Both the position numbers and the translations under genes were made by a program. From Caldimonas mangrovi (GTDB lineage Bacteria; Pseudomonadota; Gammaproteobacteria; Burkholderiales; Burkholderiaceae_C), in the NCBI RefSeq assembly GCF_023721835.1, contig NZ_JAMKFE010000001.1, positions 124,001 through 188,000 on the forward strand: DNA of 64,000 nt, in the 5' to 3' direction. Below the pieces are notes generated by a model. The model was not told the origin of the DNA and did no database searches. It worked only from the letters and a program-made list of their open reading frames with translations. Shown in pieces: positions 54,368-62,892 of the stretch (positions are counted from its first letter, which is position 1; each line of letters begins with the position of its first letter).

Positions 54368-55183
54368 ATGGCCATGGACGTGGTGGACTACGACATTCGC
54401 GGCAGCGAAATGCAGTTCGTCGAGATCGAGCTCGATCCCGGTGAGGCGGCCGTCGGCGAAGCAGGCAGCATGATGTTCATGGATGCCGGCATCGGCATGG
54501 ACACGGTGTTCGGCGACGGCTCCGCTCAGCAAGGAGGCATTTTCGGCAAGCTGCTGGGCGCCGGCAAGCGTCTGATCACCGGCGAATCGCTGTTCACGAC
54601 GGTCTACACCAACAACGGTTCGAGCAAGCAGCGCGTGGCGTTTGCCGCCCCCTACCCGGGCAAGGTCTTGCCGATGGACCTGAAGCAGCTCGGCGGCACG
54701 CTGATCTGCCAGAAGGACGCCTTCCTGTGCGCCGCGCGCGGCGTGTCGCTCGGCATCGCCCTGCAGAAGAAGTTGTCGACCGGCTTCTTCGGCGGTGAAG
54801 GCTTCATCATGCAGAAGCTCGAGGGCAACGGGCTGGCTTTCGTGCATGCCGGCGGGACGGTGGTCCGACGCGAACTCCAGGCGGGGCAGACGCTGTTCGT
54901 GGATACCGGTTGTGTGGTGGCCTACACGCCTTCCGTCAACTTCGAGATCCAGTATGTCGGCAAGATCAAGACGGCGCTGTTCGGCGGCGAAGGGCTGTTC
55001 TTCGCGAAGATGACCGGCCCCGGCACCGTGTGGCTGCAGTCGCTGCCGTTCTCGCGGCTGGCCTCGCGGGTGTTCGCGGCGGCACCCCAGACCGGTGGCG
55101 GCGGGCGCGGTGAGGGCTCGGTGCTCGGCGGCTTCGGCGCCGGCGGCCTGCTCGGGGGCGTGCTCGGCGGCGACGACGAGTGA
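54368..55183 (+). CDS. TIGR00266/AIM24 family protein
   Basis: Protein of 271 aa and unknown function, tryptophan RNA-binding attenuator-like fold in the AIM24 family. Landmarks are FVEIELDPGEAAVGEAGSMM (about 17-36), a GGIFGKLLGAGKRLITGESLF stretch, VSLGIALQKKLSTGFFGGEGF, and VDTGCVVAYTPSVNFEIQYVG. The C-terminus is a Gly-rich tail (GGGGRGEGSVLGGFGAGGLL). GGAAGC precedes the ATG, and TACCAT about 45 nt upstream may be its -10. It stands alone between the GNAT and EAL genes. Confidence 0.87.
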   Translation: MAMDVVDYDIRGSEMQFVEIELDPGEAAVGEAGSMMFMDAGIGMDTVFGDGSAQQGGIFGKLLGAGKRLITGESLFTTVYTNNGSSKQRVAFAAPYPGKVLPMDLKQLGGTLICQKDAFLCAARGVSLGIALQKKLSTGFFGGEGFIMQKLEGNGLAFVHAGGTVVRRELQAGQTLFVDTGCVVAYTPSVNFEIQYVGKIKTALFGGEGLFFAKMTGPGTVWLQSLPFSRLASRVFAAAPQTGGGGRGEGSVLGGFGAGGLLGGVLGGDDE

Positions 55184-55209
55184 CAACGGCGGCAAGGCGG
55201 CGATCAGCC

Positions 55210-55229
55210 CCCTGACAGTTCTATCAGGG
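55210..55229. repeat. Inverted repeat between the AIM24-like and EAL genes
   Basis: CCCTGA (55210-55215) and TCAGGG (55224-55229) flank an 8-nt spacer. No T-run follows. It may be a weak terminator of the AIM24-like gene or an operator. The rest of this 241-bp gap shows no clear promoter. Confidence 0.35.
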
Positions 55230-55424
55230 TGTGGGGCGATCGCGTCGCCTGGGCGGGGCTGCCGCTTGCTTCGCGGCGGCTTCCGCCGCACAGTGCGAGC
55301 GGCATAGCCATGAAATGTGTCGCACTTCGGTGATCGAGGGCGCGCAAGCCCGTTGTAACGACGGTTAAGCTGGTTGCGCGTCGGCCCTGCTGTGCGGCGT
55401 TGTCTTCCGCGAGCCCCGCCCCTC

Positions 55425-56684
55425 ATGCACCAGATCGAAGCCGACTTCATCTTGCCCGAGCTGACGCCAGAAGGCGAGCGGTGGGTGGCGACCCGGGGCG
55501 GCTACCGTCTGACGAGCCACTTCCAGCCGATCTTCAGTCTTTCGCACCGCCGTGCCGTGGGGCATGAAGCCCTGTTGCGCGCCACCAATGCCGGGGGGCA
55601 GGCGGTGCCGCCTGTCGAGGTGCTCAGCAGCCACCAGAATTTCGACGAACTGGTGCAGGTCGATCGCCTGTGCCGCTGGCTGCACGCCAGCAACTTCTTC
55701 CGTCAGCAACGGCGGCTGGATCACTGGTTGTTTCTCAACATCCACCCGGCCGTGTTCGCGCAGGGGCCCGGTCGCGGCACGCGCGCGTTCATGCAGCAAT
55801 TGATGGAGCGGCTGCAGACATCGCCCAGCCAACTGGTGCTGGAAGTCACCGAAGACGTGATCAGCGAAGACGAGAGCTTCGAGTCTGCGGTCGCCATGGC
55901 GCGCGAGATGGGCTGCCTGCTCGCACTTGACGACTTCGGCGCAGGGCATTCCAATTTCGACCGCGTCTGGCGCATCCGCCCCGAGATCGTCAAGCTCGAC
56001 CGCAGCGTGGTGCAGCGCGCTGCCTCCGAGCCGAGCATCGCGCGTGTGGTGGCGCAGATGGTGTCCTTGTTGCACGAGTGCGGAGCACTGGTGCTGACCG
56101 AAGGCATCGAAACGCTCGACGAGGCCTATCTCGCGCTCGAATCCGACGTCGACTTCGTCCAGGGCTATCTGTTCGGTCGACCGGCCCCCGAGTTGCACGG
56201 CATCGACCACTACCCGTCGACCATCGACGCAGTCTGGCAGCGTTTCGACGAACAGCACGAAGCCGGCGAGCGCCGCTACCAGGAACGCATCGCGCCCTAC
56301 ATGCATGCGATCGGCTACGCCGCGACGCTGCTCAAGGCGGGCCGCTCGATGGACGAGGCCTGCGCCGGGTTCCTGTCGCTGGAATGGTCGGAGCTGTGCT
56401 ACCTGCTCGACGAGCAGGGCCTGCAGGTGGGGCACAACCACACGTCGCCGCGCTATCACAGTGACGTCTCGGCGCGCTTTGCACCGCTGGCCGATGCGAG
56501 CCATGCACGCTGGGCCAAGCGGCCGTACTTTCGCCGCGCGCTCGAATCTTTCGGGCAGGTGCAGGTGACACGGCCGTACCTGACCGTGCACGGCGCAAGG
56601 CTGTGCGTCACCGTCTCGGTGGCGTTCCGGTGCCAGGACCGCACGCTGGTGCTCGGCGGCGACATCGCCTGGGAACGCGACTAG
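55425..56684 (+). CDS. EAL-domain cyclic-di-GMP phosphodiesterase with C-terminal PAS/Cache-like domain (YkuI-like)
   Basis: Cytoplasmic protein of 419 aa. The EAL domain (about 28-260) keeps the catalytic set: Glu48 of HEALLR, Asn105, Glu140 of EVTE, Asp169-Asp170 of LDDFG, Lys190, Glu226/Glu229 of EGIE, and Gln246 of QGYLFG. Active hydrolysis of c-di-GMP to pGpG is expected. The C-terminal part (about 285-419) contains RPYFRRALESFGQVQVTRPYL, like the YkuI C-terminal sensory domain. There is no membrane span. The ATG at 55425 gives the family start; there is no clear ribosome site. It lies upstream of a hybrid kinase in the same direction. Confidence 0.92.
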   Translation: MHQIEADFILPELTPEGERWVATRGGYRLTSHFQPIFSLSHRRAVGHEALLRATNAGGQAVPPVEVLSSHQNFDELVQVDRLCRWLHASNFFRQQRRLDHWLFLNIHPAVFAQGPGRGTRAFMQQLMERLQTSPSQLVLEVTEDVISEDESFESAVAMAREMGCLLALDDFGAGHSNFDRVWRIRPEIVKLDRSVVQRAASEPSIARVVAQMVSLLHECGALVLTEGIETLDEAYLALESDVDFVQGYLFGRPAPELHGIDHYPSTIDAVWQRFDEQHEAGERRYQERIAPYMHAIGYAATLLKAGRSMDEACAGFLSLEWSELCYLLDEQGLQVGHNHTSPRYHSDVSARFAPLADASHARWAKRPYFRRALESFGQVQVTRPYLTVHGARLCVTVSVAFRCQDRTLVLGGDIAWERD

Positions 56685-56699
56685 TCCACTGCAGTGGAC
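56684..56699. repeat. Perfect 16-bp palindrome at the EAL gene stop
   Basis: GTCCACTGCAGTGGAC begins with the last base of the EAL stop codon. As an RNA it would form a stem with almost no loop and has no T-run, so it looks more like a dimeric protein binding site than a terminator. Confidence 0.55.
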
Positions 56700-57053
56700 C
56701 AGGGCCTGTTCGCACGACGGAGGGCGGATGCGTTGCGGCAGACAACCCGACGTTTTCGCCTTGCTCACAGCCTTGGGCCGACGGCATAGAAATGGGGCCC
56801 GTGCCCCGGCAGCTTGCGCCACCGGCACCCAGGCCCCGAAGGAGGTCGCGAGACCTCTTGTCCAACCTTTGAGACAGCCCCGGTTGCAGCGGGGCATGCA
56901 CAGATTACGCCAATCCCCGCGGCTGCGCACGCGCATCGTCGGCACGGCGCTCGGCTGCGCTAAGCTGCCGGCTGCACGCACTGGCTTCCGATGCGCCGTC
57001 GCAGTTTCGGAACGCGCGTTTTTGCGTGTTCTGCCTGTGCTGCGCCTCGCACC
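56700..57053. other. Intergenic region upstream of the hybrid kinase
   Basis: About 350 bp with no convincing gene. It holds an inverted repeat GAGGTC-GCGA-GACCTC (56842-56857) followed by TTG, and a GCCCC/GGGGC hairpin near 56877-56894. No good promoter was identified. An open frame across it is basic and low-complexity, resembles nothing known, and is not called. Confidence 0.4.
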
Positions 57054-59240
57054 ATGACCCAAGAACACTCGCCGCGCCATCCTTTCCCTCTCGACCTGCA
57101 GGTGGCCGACATGCTCGAGCGCGACATGCAGCGCGGCATGTTCTGGTTGGCCGCGGCCGTGTCGCTGGCCGGCGGCTTGGGTTTTGCCGCCTTTTTCCTC
57201 GCGAAAGGGCCGCGTGTCGTGGCCTGGGCGGATGTCGCGCTGGTCGCGCTGACGCTCGTGCTGGCCGTCTATGTGCGGACCGGCGGGCGGGCCGAACGCG
57301 GTCTCACGCTGCTGGCCGCCGGCCTGACGGCAGTCCTCACCGCCAAGATGTGGCTGCAGGGCGGGCTGTACGCTCCCACGCTGTGGTGGCTGCTGGTGCT
57401 GCCGTGGCTGGTGATGCTGGCGGGGCCGGTACGCGCAGGTGCCTGGCTGGGGGCGGTGGTGCTGGGCATCCTGGCCCTGACCTATGCCTTGCAAAGGGCC
57501 GACGCATTGCCGGCGGCGGCGCTCAGCAGTGCGCCGCGCCTGCACCAGATGCTGTCGATGGGCGGTGCCCTGATGCTGTACGGCGGCTTCGTCGGCTTCT
57601 CGCTGAAGCTGCGCGACGACCTACAGCGCGAGCTGCGCTACGCGATGCTGGAGCTGCAGTGTTCGCGCGACGAGGCGTGGCGAGCATCGCAGGTCAAGGC
57701 GCATTTCCTGTCCAACATGAGCCACGAGCTGCGCACGCCCATCAACGGCATCCTCGGCGCGACCGAACTGTTGCGCGCGACGCCGCTGGACATGCGGCAG
57801 CAGCAGATCGTGTCGATGCAGCGGCAAAGCCTCGACAGCCTGATGGCGCTGGTCAACGACGTGCTCGACTATTCGCGCCTGGACGCCGGTGGGGTGCAAC
57901 TCGAACGCGTGCCCCTGGCGCTGCGCACCGCGGTATTCGACGCGCTCGAGTTGTACGCCGGCGCGGCGCACGAGAAGGGGCTGGAGCTGACGTGCAGCCA
58001 GGACCCCGAGGTGCCTGAAACGGTGCTCGGCGACCCGACCCGCCTGCGCCAGGTCCTGTCGCACCTGGTGTCCAACGCCGTGAAGTTCACGCACCAGGGC
58101 GGGGTGCACGTGCATGTCGGCATGGTCGCCGGTGACCCGGTCGCGAACCGCGTGAGGCTGCGCATCGAGGTGCACGACACCGGCATCGGTGTCGATGTCG
58201 CGCAACTGCCGCAGCTGTTCGGCGTGTTCTCGCAGGGCGACAGCTCGCGTGCCCGGCGTGCCGGCGGGGCCGGCATCGGGCTTGCGCTGTGCCGCGAGCT
58301 GGCCGAGTTGATGGGGGGCAAGGTGGAGGCGACCGGGGCACCGGGGCAGGGCTCGTGTTTCACCGTCGAGATCAACTGCGAACGCACCACCGAGCTGGCC
58401 GAGCCGGCACCGCCACCCTTGCCCGAGCAGCACGTTTTTGTCGTGGCCGGTCACCACCGGCTGGTACTGCATTTCGACGCCATCCTGCGCGGCACCGGCG
58501 TCAGCTATGAAATCCGGGCGGTCGCTCCGTCACGAGCCGACCTGCGGGCCGCTCACGAGCGCCAGGTGGCGGCCGTGCTGATCGACGAACGACTGCTCGG
58601 GGCGCGTGCCGGCGAGCGACTCGAGCAGATCGTGCGCGAGGCCGGACTGCCGGTGCTGCTGATGCGCGCGCTGACCCGCGACTCGTCTCAGATCGCGCTC
58701 GATGGCGTGTTCGTGCTCAGCAAACCCGTGCGCCCGCGTGCCTTGCACGAGGGCTTGCAGTGGGCAGCACATGTACGGCAAGCGCAAGGTGCGGCACAGA
58801 CCGCCACCCCTGTGTCGCGGCCCTCGGCTGCCGTGTTGATGGCAGGGCGGGTGCTGCTGGTGGAAGACAACCCGGTGAACCAGGTGATGACGCAGGCCAT
58901 GCTGGAGCGGCTCGGGCTGCAGGTCGTGGTGGCCGGCGACGGACACGAGGCGCTGCAGCGCTACGGCGAGCAGAGCTTCGACATGGTGCTGATGGATGTG
59001 CAGATGCCGGGCATGGACGGCCTGACGGCCACCGAGCGGCTGCGCGAACTGGAGCAACTCAACGTGCGCGGGCGCACGCCGGTGGTGGCGGTCACCGGCA
59101 ACCCGGAACCCGAGATCCGCGACCGTGGACGCGCCGCCGGCATGGACGACTTCCTCGGCAAGCCCTTCACACTCGAACAGCTCGAGATGACGCTGCTGCG
59201 CTGGTGCCGGCAACAGGGTGCGGCGCAGCAGGCCGACTGA
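57054..59240 (+). CDS. Hybrid sensor histidine kinase / response regulator
   Basis: Membrane kinase of 728 aa. Five or six hydrophobic helices (about 30-185) form the input region; there is no periplasmic sensor domain. The dimerisation/phosphoacceptor helix has SHELRTP with His224. The catalytic domain has NAVKF (N box), DTGIG (G1), and GGAGIGLAL (G2). A degenerate receiver (about 445-560; AVLIDERLLGARAG) lacks a clear phospho-Asp. The C-terminal receiver (about 598-720) has LVEDNPVNQ and phospho-Asp648 in LMDVQMPGMDG. The ATG at 57054 lacks a clear ribosome site. There is no output domain, so phosphotransfer to another protein is likely. Confidence 0.93.
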   Translation: MTQEHSPRHPFPLDLQVADMLERDMQRGMFWLAAAVSLAGGLGFAAFFLAKGPRVVAWADVALVALTLVLAVYVRTGGRAERGLTLLAAGLTAVLTAKMWLQGGLYAPTLWWLLVLPWLVMLAGPVRAGAWLGAVVLGILALTYALQRADALPAAALSSAPRLHQMLSMGGALMLYGGFVGFSLKLRDDLQRELRYAMLELQCSRDEAWRASQVKAHFLSNMSHELRTPINGILGATELLRATPLDMRQQQIVSMQRQSLDSLMALVNDVLDYSRLDAGGVQLERVPLALRTAVFDALELYAGAAHEKGLELTCSQDPEVPETVLGDPTRLRQVLSHLVSNAVKFTHQGGVHVHVGMVAGDPVANRVRLRIEVHDTGIGVDVAQLPQLFGVFSQGDSSRARRAGGAGIGLALCRELAELMGGKVEATGAPGQGSCFTVEINCERTTELAEPAPPPLPEQHVFVVAGHHRLVLHFDAILRGTGVSYEIRAVAPSRADLRAAHERQVAAVLIDERLLGARAGERLEQIVREAGLPVLLMRALTRDSSQIALDGVFVLSKPVRPRALHEGLQWAAHVRQAQGAAQTATPVSRPSAAVLMAGRVLLVEDNPVNQVMTQAMLERLGLQVVVAGDGHEALQRYGEQSFDMVLMDVQMPGMDGLTATERLRELEQLNVRGRTPVVAVTGNPEPEIRDRGRAAGMDDFLGKPFTLEQLEMTLLRWCRQQGAAQQAD

Positions 59241-59371
59241 TCACGCTTGCTTACGTGGCGGTGTGCCGCGATGTCGCGGACGCGACAGGATGCTCGCGTT
59301 TTGTCCGATGTACTGCGGGCCGCGGTGACCGTATGGTGGCCGCAACCCAGTCAGTGCATCAGGAGACCGTC

Positions 59372-61084
59372 TTGCCCGCCCCCGCCGATCGCCCCCACCA
59401 CAAGTTCTGGCCCAAGCGACTGCCCCGCACGCTGACGCTGCCCGAGACCTCGCTGTGGTTCAACCTCGAGGTGACGTCGACGCGCTATCCCGCCAAGGAC
59501 GCCATCATCTTCTTCGGCCGCCGCTTCAGCTTCTCGCAGGTGCGCCGCGAAGCCGAGGCGCTGGCCGGCTGGCTGCAGCGGGAGGCCGGCGTGCAGCGTG
59601 GCGACCGGGTACTGCTATACATGCAGAACTGCCCGCAGTACATGATCGCGTTCTACGGGATCCTGCGCGCCGACGCGGTCGTGGTGCCGGTCAATCCGAT
59701 GAACCGTGCCGAGGAGTTCAAGCACTACATCAGCGACCCCGAGGCCAAGGTCGCAATCTGCAGTGCGGATCTGGCTGCCCACGCCGCTGCAGCGAATGCC
59801 GAACTGCCCGAGCCGCAGCGCCTGAGGCATCTGCTGGTCACGCGGTATGCCGAGGCGATGCAGCCGAACGGGGAAGACCCGGCCGATGCGCCGCCGCCGG
59901 CCATGGCGGAGTGGCTGCGCGCCGATCCACCGCTGCCGGCCGGCGCGGTACGCTGGCTGGACGCTATTGCATGCGGCCACCCTCCCGGACCGCACACGGC
60001 GCAGCCTGACGACCTGGCCGTGCTGCCGTACACGTCGGGCACCACCGGCCTGCCCAAGGGCTGCCTGCACACGCACCGCACGGTGATGCACAACACCATC
60101 GGTGGCGGCTTGTGGGGCCATGCCTGCGCCGACTCCGTGACGCTGGGCGTGGTGCCGATGTTCCATATCACCGGCATGCAGTACTGCCTGCATTCGCCGA
60201 TCTGGGGCGGCGCGACGATGGTGCTGATGCCGCGCTGGGACCGCGAGCTCGCAGGCCGCCTGATCTCGCGCTACAAGGTCACGCACTGGACCTGCATCCC
60301 GACGATGATCATCGACCTGCTCGGCAGTCCGAACATGGACAAGTTCGACCTGTCCAGCCTGGCCTATCTGAGCGGAGGCGGCGCCGCGATGCCGCAGGCT
60401 GTCGCCGAACGGCTGCACCAGCAGTACGGGCTGTTGTTTGCCGAGGGCTACGGGCTGACCGAGACCGCGGCGCCGTCGCACGCCAATCCGCCCGAGCGCC
60501 CGAAGCTGCAGTGCCTCGGCATCCCGATCTTCGGCGTCGACTCGCGCATCGTCGATCCCGTGACGCTGCACGAACTGCCGCCCGGTGAGATCGGCGAGAT
60601 CCTGATCCACGGCCCGCAAGTCTTCAAGGGCTACTGGCGCAACCCGGAGGCGACAAAAGCGGCTTTCGTCGAGATCGACGGCAAAAGCTTTTTTCGTTCC
60701 GGCGATTTGGGCCGCATGGACGAGGAAGGCTATTTCTTCATCACCGACCGGCTCAAGCGGATGATCAACGCCAGCGGCTTCAAGGTGTGGCCGGCCGAGG
60801 TCGAGGCACTGCTCTACAAGCACCCGGACGTGCAGGAAGCGTGCATCATCTCGACGCGCGACGCCTACCGCGGCGAGTCGGTCAAGGCCATCGTCGTGCT
60901 GAAAGAGGCGGCCCGCGGCCGCGTTACCGAGGAGCAGATCATCGAGTGGGCCCGGCAGCACATGGCGGCCTACAAGTACCCGCGGGTCGTCGAGTTCGCC
61001 GATGCGTTGCCGAAGTCCGGCTCCGGCAAGGTGATGTGGCGGCAGTTGCAGGACCGCGAGAACGAGCGCGTGTCCCCGACCTGA
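59372..61084 (+). CDS. Acyl-CoA synthetase (AMP-forming, long-chain-fatty-acid-CoA ligase type)
   Basis: ANL-superfamily ligase of about 570 aa that activates a carboxylic acid via acyl-AMP to the CoA thioester. The A3 motif YTSGTTGLPKG is present, GYGLTETAA follows near the middle, and GDLGRMDEEGYFFITDRLKRMI and SGFKVWPAEVE mark the A8 hinge. The C-terminal catalytic Lys is in PKSGSGKVMW. The start is uncertain: TTG at 59372 has AGGAGA 5 nt upstream and gives MPAPADRPHHKFWP; GTG 59354 and ATG 59333 are in frame but lack a ribosome site. The substrate is not determined. It converges on DUF924. Confidence 0.9.
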   Translation: MPAPADRPHHKFWPKRLPRTLTLPETSLWFNLEVTSTRYPAKDAIIFFGRRFSFSQVRREAEALAGWLQREAGVQRGDRVLLYMQNCPQYMIAFYGILRADAVVVPVNPMNRAEEFKHYISDPEAKVAICSADLAAHAAAANAELPEPQRLRHLLVTRYAEAMQPNGEDPADAPPPAMAEWLRADPPLPAGAVRWLDAIACGHPPGPHTAQPDDLAVLPYTSGTTGLPKGCLHTHRTVMHNTIGGGLWGHACADSVTLGVVPMFHITGMQYCLHSPIWGGATMVLMPRWDRELAGRLISRYKVTHWTCIPTMIIDLLGSPNMDKFDLSSLAYLSGGGAAMPQAVAERLHQQYGLLFAEGYGLTETAAPSHANPPERPKLQCLGIPIFGVDSRIVDPVTLHELPPGEIGEILIHGPQVFKGYWRNPEATKAAFVEIDGKSFFRSGDLGRMDEEGYFFITDRLKRMINASGFKVWPAEVEALLYKHPDVQEACIISTRDAYRGESVKAIVVLKEAARGRVTEEQIIEWARQHMAAYKYPRVVEFADALPKSGSGKVMWRQLQDRENERVSPT

Positions 61085-61106
61085 GAACGCGCGCCGGGTC
61101 GCCGGC

Positions 61107-61688
61107 TCAGAAGCCCGCGCCCGGCTGGCGCAAGTAATCGCGTTCAGAGGCGGTGCTGTCGCGCCCGAGGATGGCGTTGCGATGCGGGAAGCGGCCGAAG
61201 CGGCGGATCACGTCGCGGTGGCGCAGTGCATAGTCCAGCGCGCTCTCGAACCCGCTCGCGGCGTGCGACAACTCGGTGAACAGGCGCACGCTCTCGTCCT
61301 GCGCCGCCGGGTCTTCGGCGTGCTCGAACGGCATGTAGACGAACCATCGCTGCATCGGCACGAGCTGTCGATCGAGGCTGGCGGCCACCACCGCGCGGGC
61401 CGTCGCGAGTGCCTGGGCGTCGCCTGCGAAGGCGCGCGGGGTGTCCCGAAAGGCGTTGCGGGTGAATTGGTCGAGCAGCAGGATGCGCGCGAGCGCCCCC
61501 TCCGGGCGGGCCTCCCATTCGCGCAGTCCGCCGGCAAGCGCGGCTTCGGTTGCCGCACCGAAGCGCTCCCGGATCTCGTCGTCGAAGGCCGGGTCCTTGC
61601 GGAACCAGACGTCTCGGGCCTGCAAGGGCGCGGTACCGTCGCGAGGACCGAACCAGAAGTCGAGAACACCATCGGCAGAAGGCAGCAT
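61107..61688 (-). CDS. DUF924 family protein
   Basis: Soluble alpha-helical protein of 193 aa, TPR-like fold, unknown function. Family landmarks are VLDFWFGPRDG (about 8-18), LARILLLDQFTRNAFRDTPRAFAGDAQAL (about 66-94), YMPFEHAED, and RFGRFPHRNAILGRDSTASE near the C-terminus. ATG at 61688 is preferred; GTG two codons upstream is possible. It ends 22 nt from the convergent acyl-CoA ligase gene. Confidence 0.88.
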   Translation of the reverse strand: MLPSADGVLDFWFGPRDGTAPLQARDVWFRKDPAFDDEIRERFGAATEAALAGGLREWEARPEGALARILLLDQFTRNAFRDTPRAFAGDAQALATARAVVAASLDRQLVPMQRWFVYMPFEHAEDPAAQDESVRLFTELSHAASGFESALDYALRHRDVIRRFGRFPHRNAILGRDSTASERDYLRQPGAGF

Positions 61689-61785
61689 CGTCACGTCGCC
61701 ATCGAAAGTTTCACGGGCCTGTCACCGGCCTGCTCGAAGATGGGCCAGGCTGTCATCCCGGCCAGGCACCGCCCGGCAAGCCCAT

Positions 61786-61812
61786 AAAAAGCGCCACCCT
61801 CGAGGTGGCGCT
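61786..61812 (-). terminator. Rho-independent terminator after the small GNAT gene
   Basis: On the minus strand AGCGCCACC pairs with GGTGGCGCT (9 bp, 5-nt loop), followed by TTTTA. The stem begins 7 nt beyond the stop of the gene at 61820. The rest of the gap to the DUF924 gene holds nothing recognised. Confidence 0.85.
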
Positions 61813-61819
61813 CCTGTTG

Positions 61820-62104
61820 TCACCGTGCCAACAGCTCATGCGTTTCAGGTCGGCGTTCCATGTAGCTGCGCACATAAGGACACTGTGGATCGATCTTCAG
61901 GCCATGCGCCTTTGCATGGGCCAGCGCCTGCTTCACCAGCATCCCGGCGATGCCCCGCCCTTGCAGCGCCGCCGGCACCTCGGTGTGTGTCATCTGCATC
62001 ACACTGTCGGACAGCCTGTATTCGGCCAGGCCGAGGTGCCCGTCCACACGGGCCTCGAAGCGGTGTGCACCCGGGTTGTGTATCACGTCGACGGACTCTT
62101 CCAT
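61820..62104 (-). CDS. Small GNAT-like N-acetyltransferase (YjdJ/Gtn family)
   Basis: Compact acetyltransferase-like protein of 94 aa. The motif EVPAALQGRGIAGMLVKQALAHAK (about 43-66) is the acetyl-CoA pyrophosphate loop; CPYVRSYMERRPE follows, typical of this mini-GNAT family (YjdJ, human GTLF-like). Substrates are not known. The ATG at 62104 is chosen because homologues begin there; an upstream start adds a basic leader. It is followed by a strong terminator. The 268 bp upstream, to the next gene, contain GC-rich hairpins but no identified gene. Confidence 0.83.
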   Translation of the reverse strand: MEESVDVIHNPGAHRFEARVDGHLGLAEYRLSDSVMQMTHTEVPAALQGRGIAGMLVKQALAHAKAHGLKIDPQCPYVRSYMERRPETHELLAR

Positions 62105-62372
62105 GAGCGATGTAGCGGTAGGAGCAATGCCTCGACTGTAGCGGCGTCCCGACACACCTGCTGGCTGCAGGGGCGCCGCGACCCACTCCCCGCCGGCGCC
62201 GTGGCCCTTGCGGGATGCCGCCCCTGCGGGGCAGTGTTCGGCGTACGCTTGTGAGCGGGTTCACCCGCTGCAGAAGGCGGCGGCTGCGACTTCGTCGCGC
62301 GGTGCGCTGCAGCAAAGCCGCAGGCGCGCCGTTTGCACTTCGACGGGTGACCGACATGCCAGGAGGTGTTCC

Positions 62373-62729
62373 ATGAGCGAGCTTGTCGCCGGTAGCCGAG
62401 ACCTTCGTCACCCGTTGCGGTTTCGCACACTGCTGTACCGCTACTGGTTCTTCGCGTGGCTGTTCCGCGACGTCGGGCGCGGCTCGCTGTTCGAGCGCGC
62501 GGCGGCATGGCGCCATAACCAGGCGCAGGCCCGCTGGCTGCCGACCTACATGCGGCGCTGGGGCATCGCCGGCGTGGCAGCCTTCGTGCTGGGCGCCGCC
62601 GTCGAGCAACTGGGTGGCGCCGCCTTGCTGGCGGCGCTTTTTTTCGTGCCGTCGGCCATCACGGTGCCGGTCAATGCCGTGATCGGCGCGGCCTGGCTCG
62701 GCCTGAAGCTGCTGCCCGCGCCTGTGTGA
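62373..62729 (+). CDS. Small membrane protein of unknown function
   Basis: Protein of 118 aa with a basic, aromatic N-terminal half (RFRTLLYRYWFFAWLFRDVGRGSLFERAAAW) and two hydrophobic helices (about 64-82 and 85-110, GIAGVAAFVLGAAVEQLGG and LLAALFFVPSAITVPVNAVIG). A strong AGGAGG lies 6-7 nt upstream of the ATG. I do not recognise the family. The 163 bp to the next gene hold nothing identified. Confidence 0.65.
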   Translation: MSELVAGSRDLRHPLRFRTLLYRYWFFAWLFRDVGRGSLFERAAAWRHNQAQARWLPTYMRRWGIAGVAAFVLGAAVEQLGGAALLAALFFVPSAITVPVNAVIGAAWLGLKLLPAPV

Positions 62730-62892
62730 CGTGAACCGCCCCTGCGGCCCACAGGCGCGCCCTGCCGGCCGCGCCAGGCCGGAGGTCAGCCTTTCAAGAG
62801 GCGGCGCTGCTGGACCGGCAGAGCCTCACGCCTCGGCATCACTCGCACGGCAGGCCGTGCATGGCCGCATGGAGAGCGCCCGCGGTGAACTT

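Noticed and set aside
56728-57057. Possible small gene between the EAL and kinase genes
   Set aside because: Basic, low-complexity product, no ribosome site, and it runs into the kinase start.
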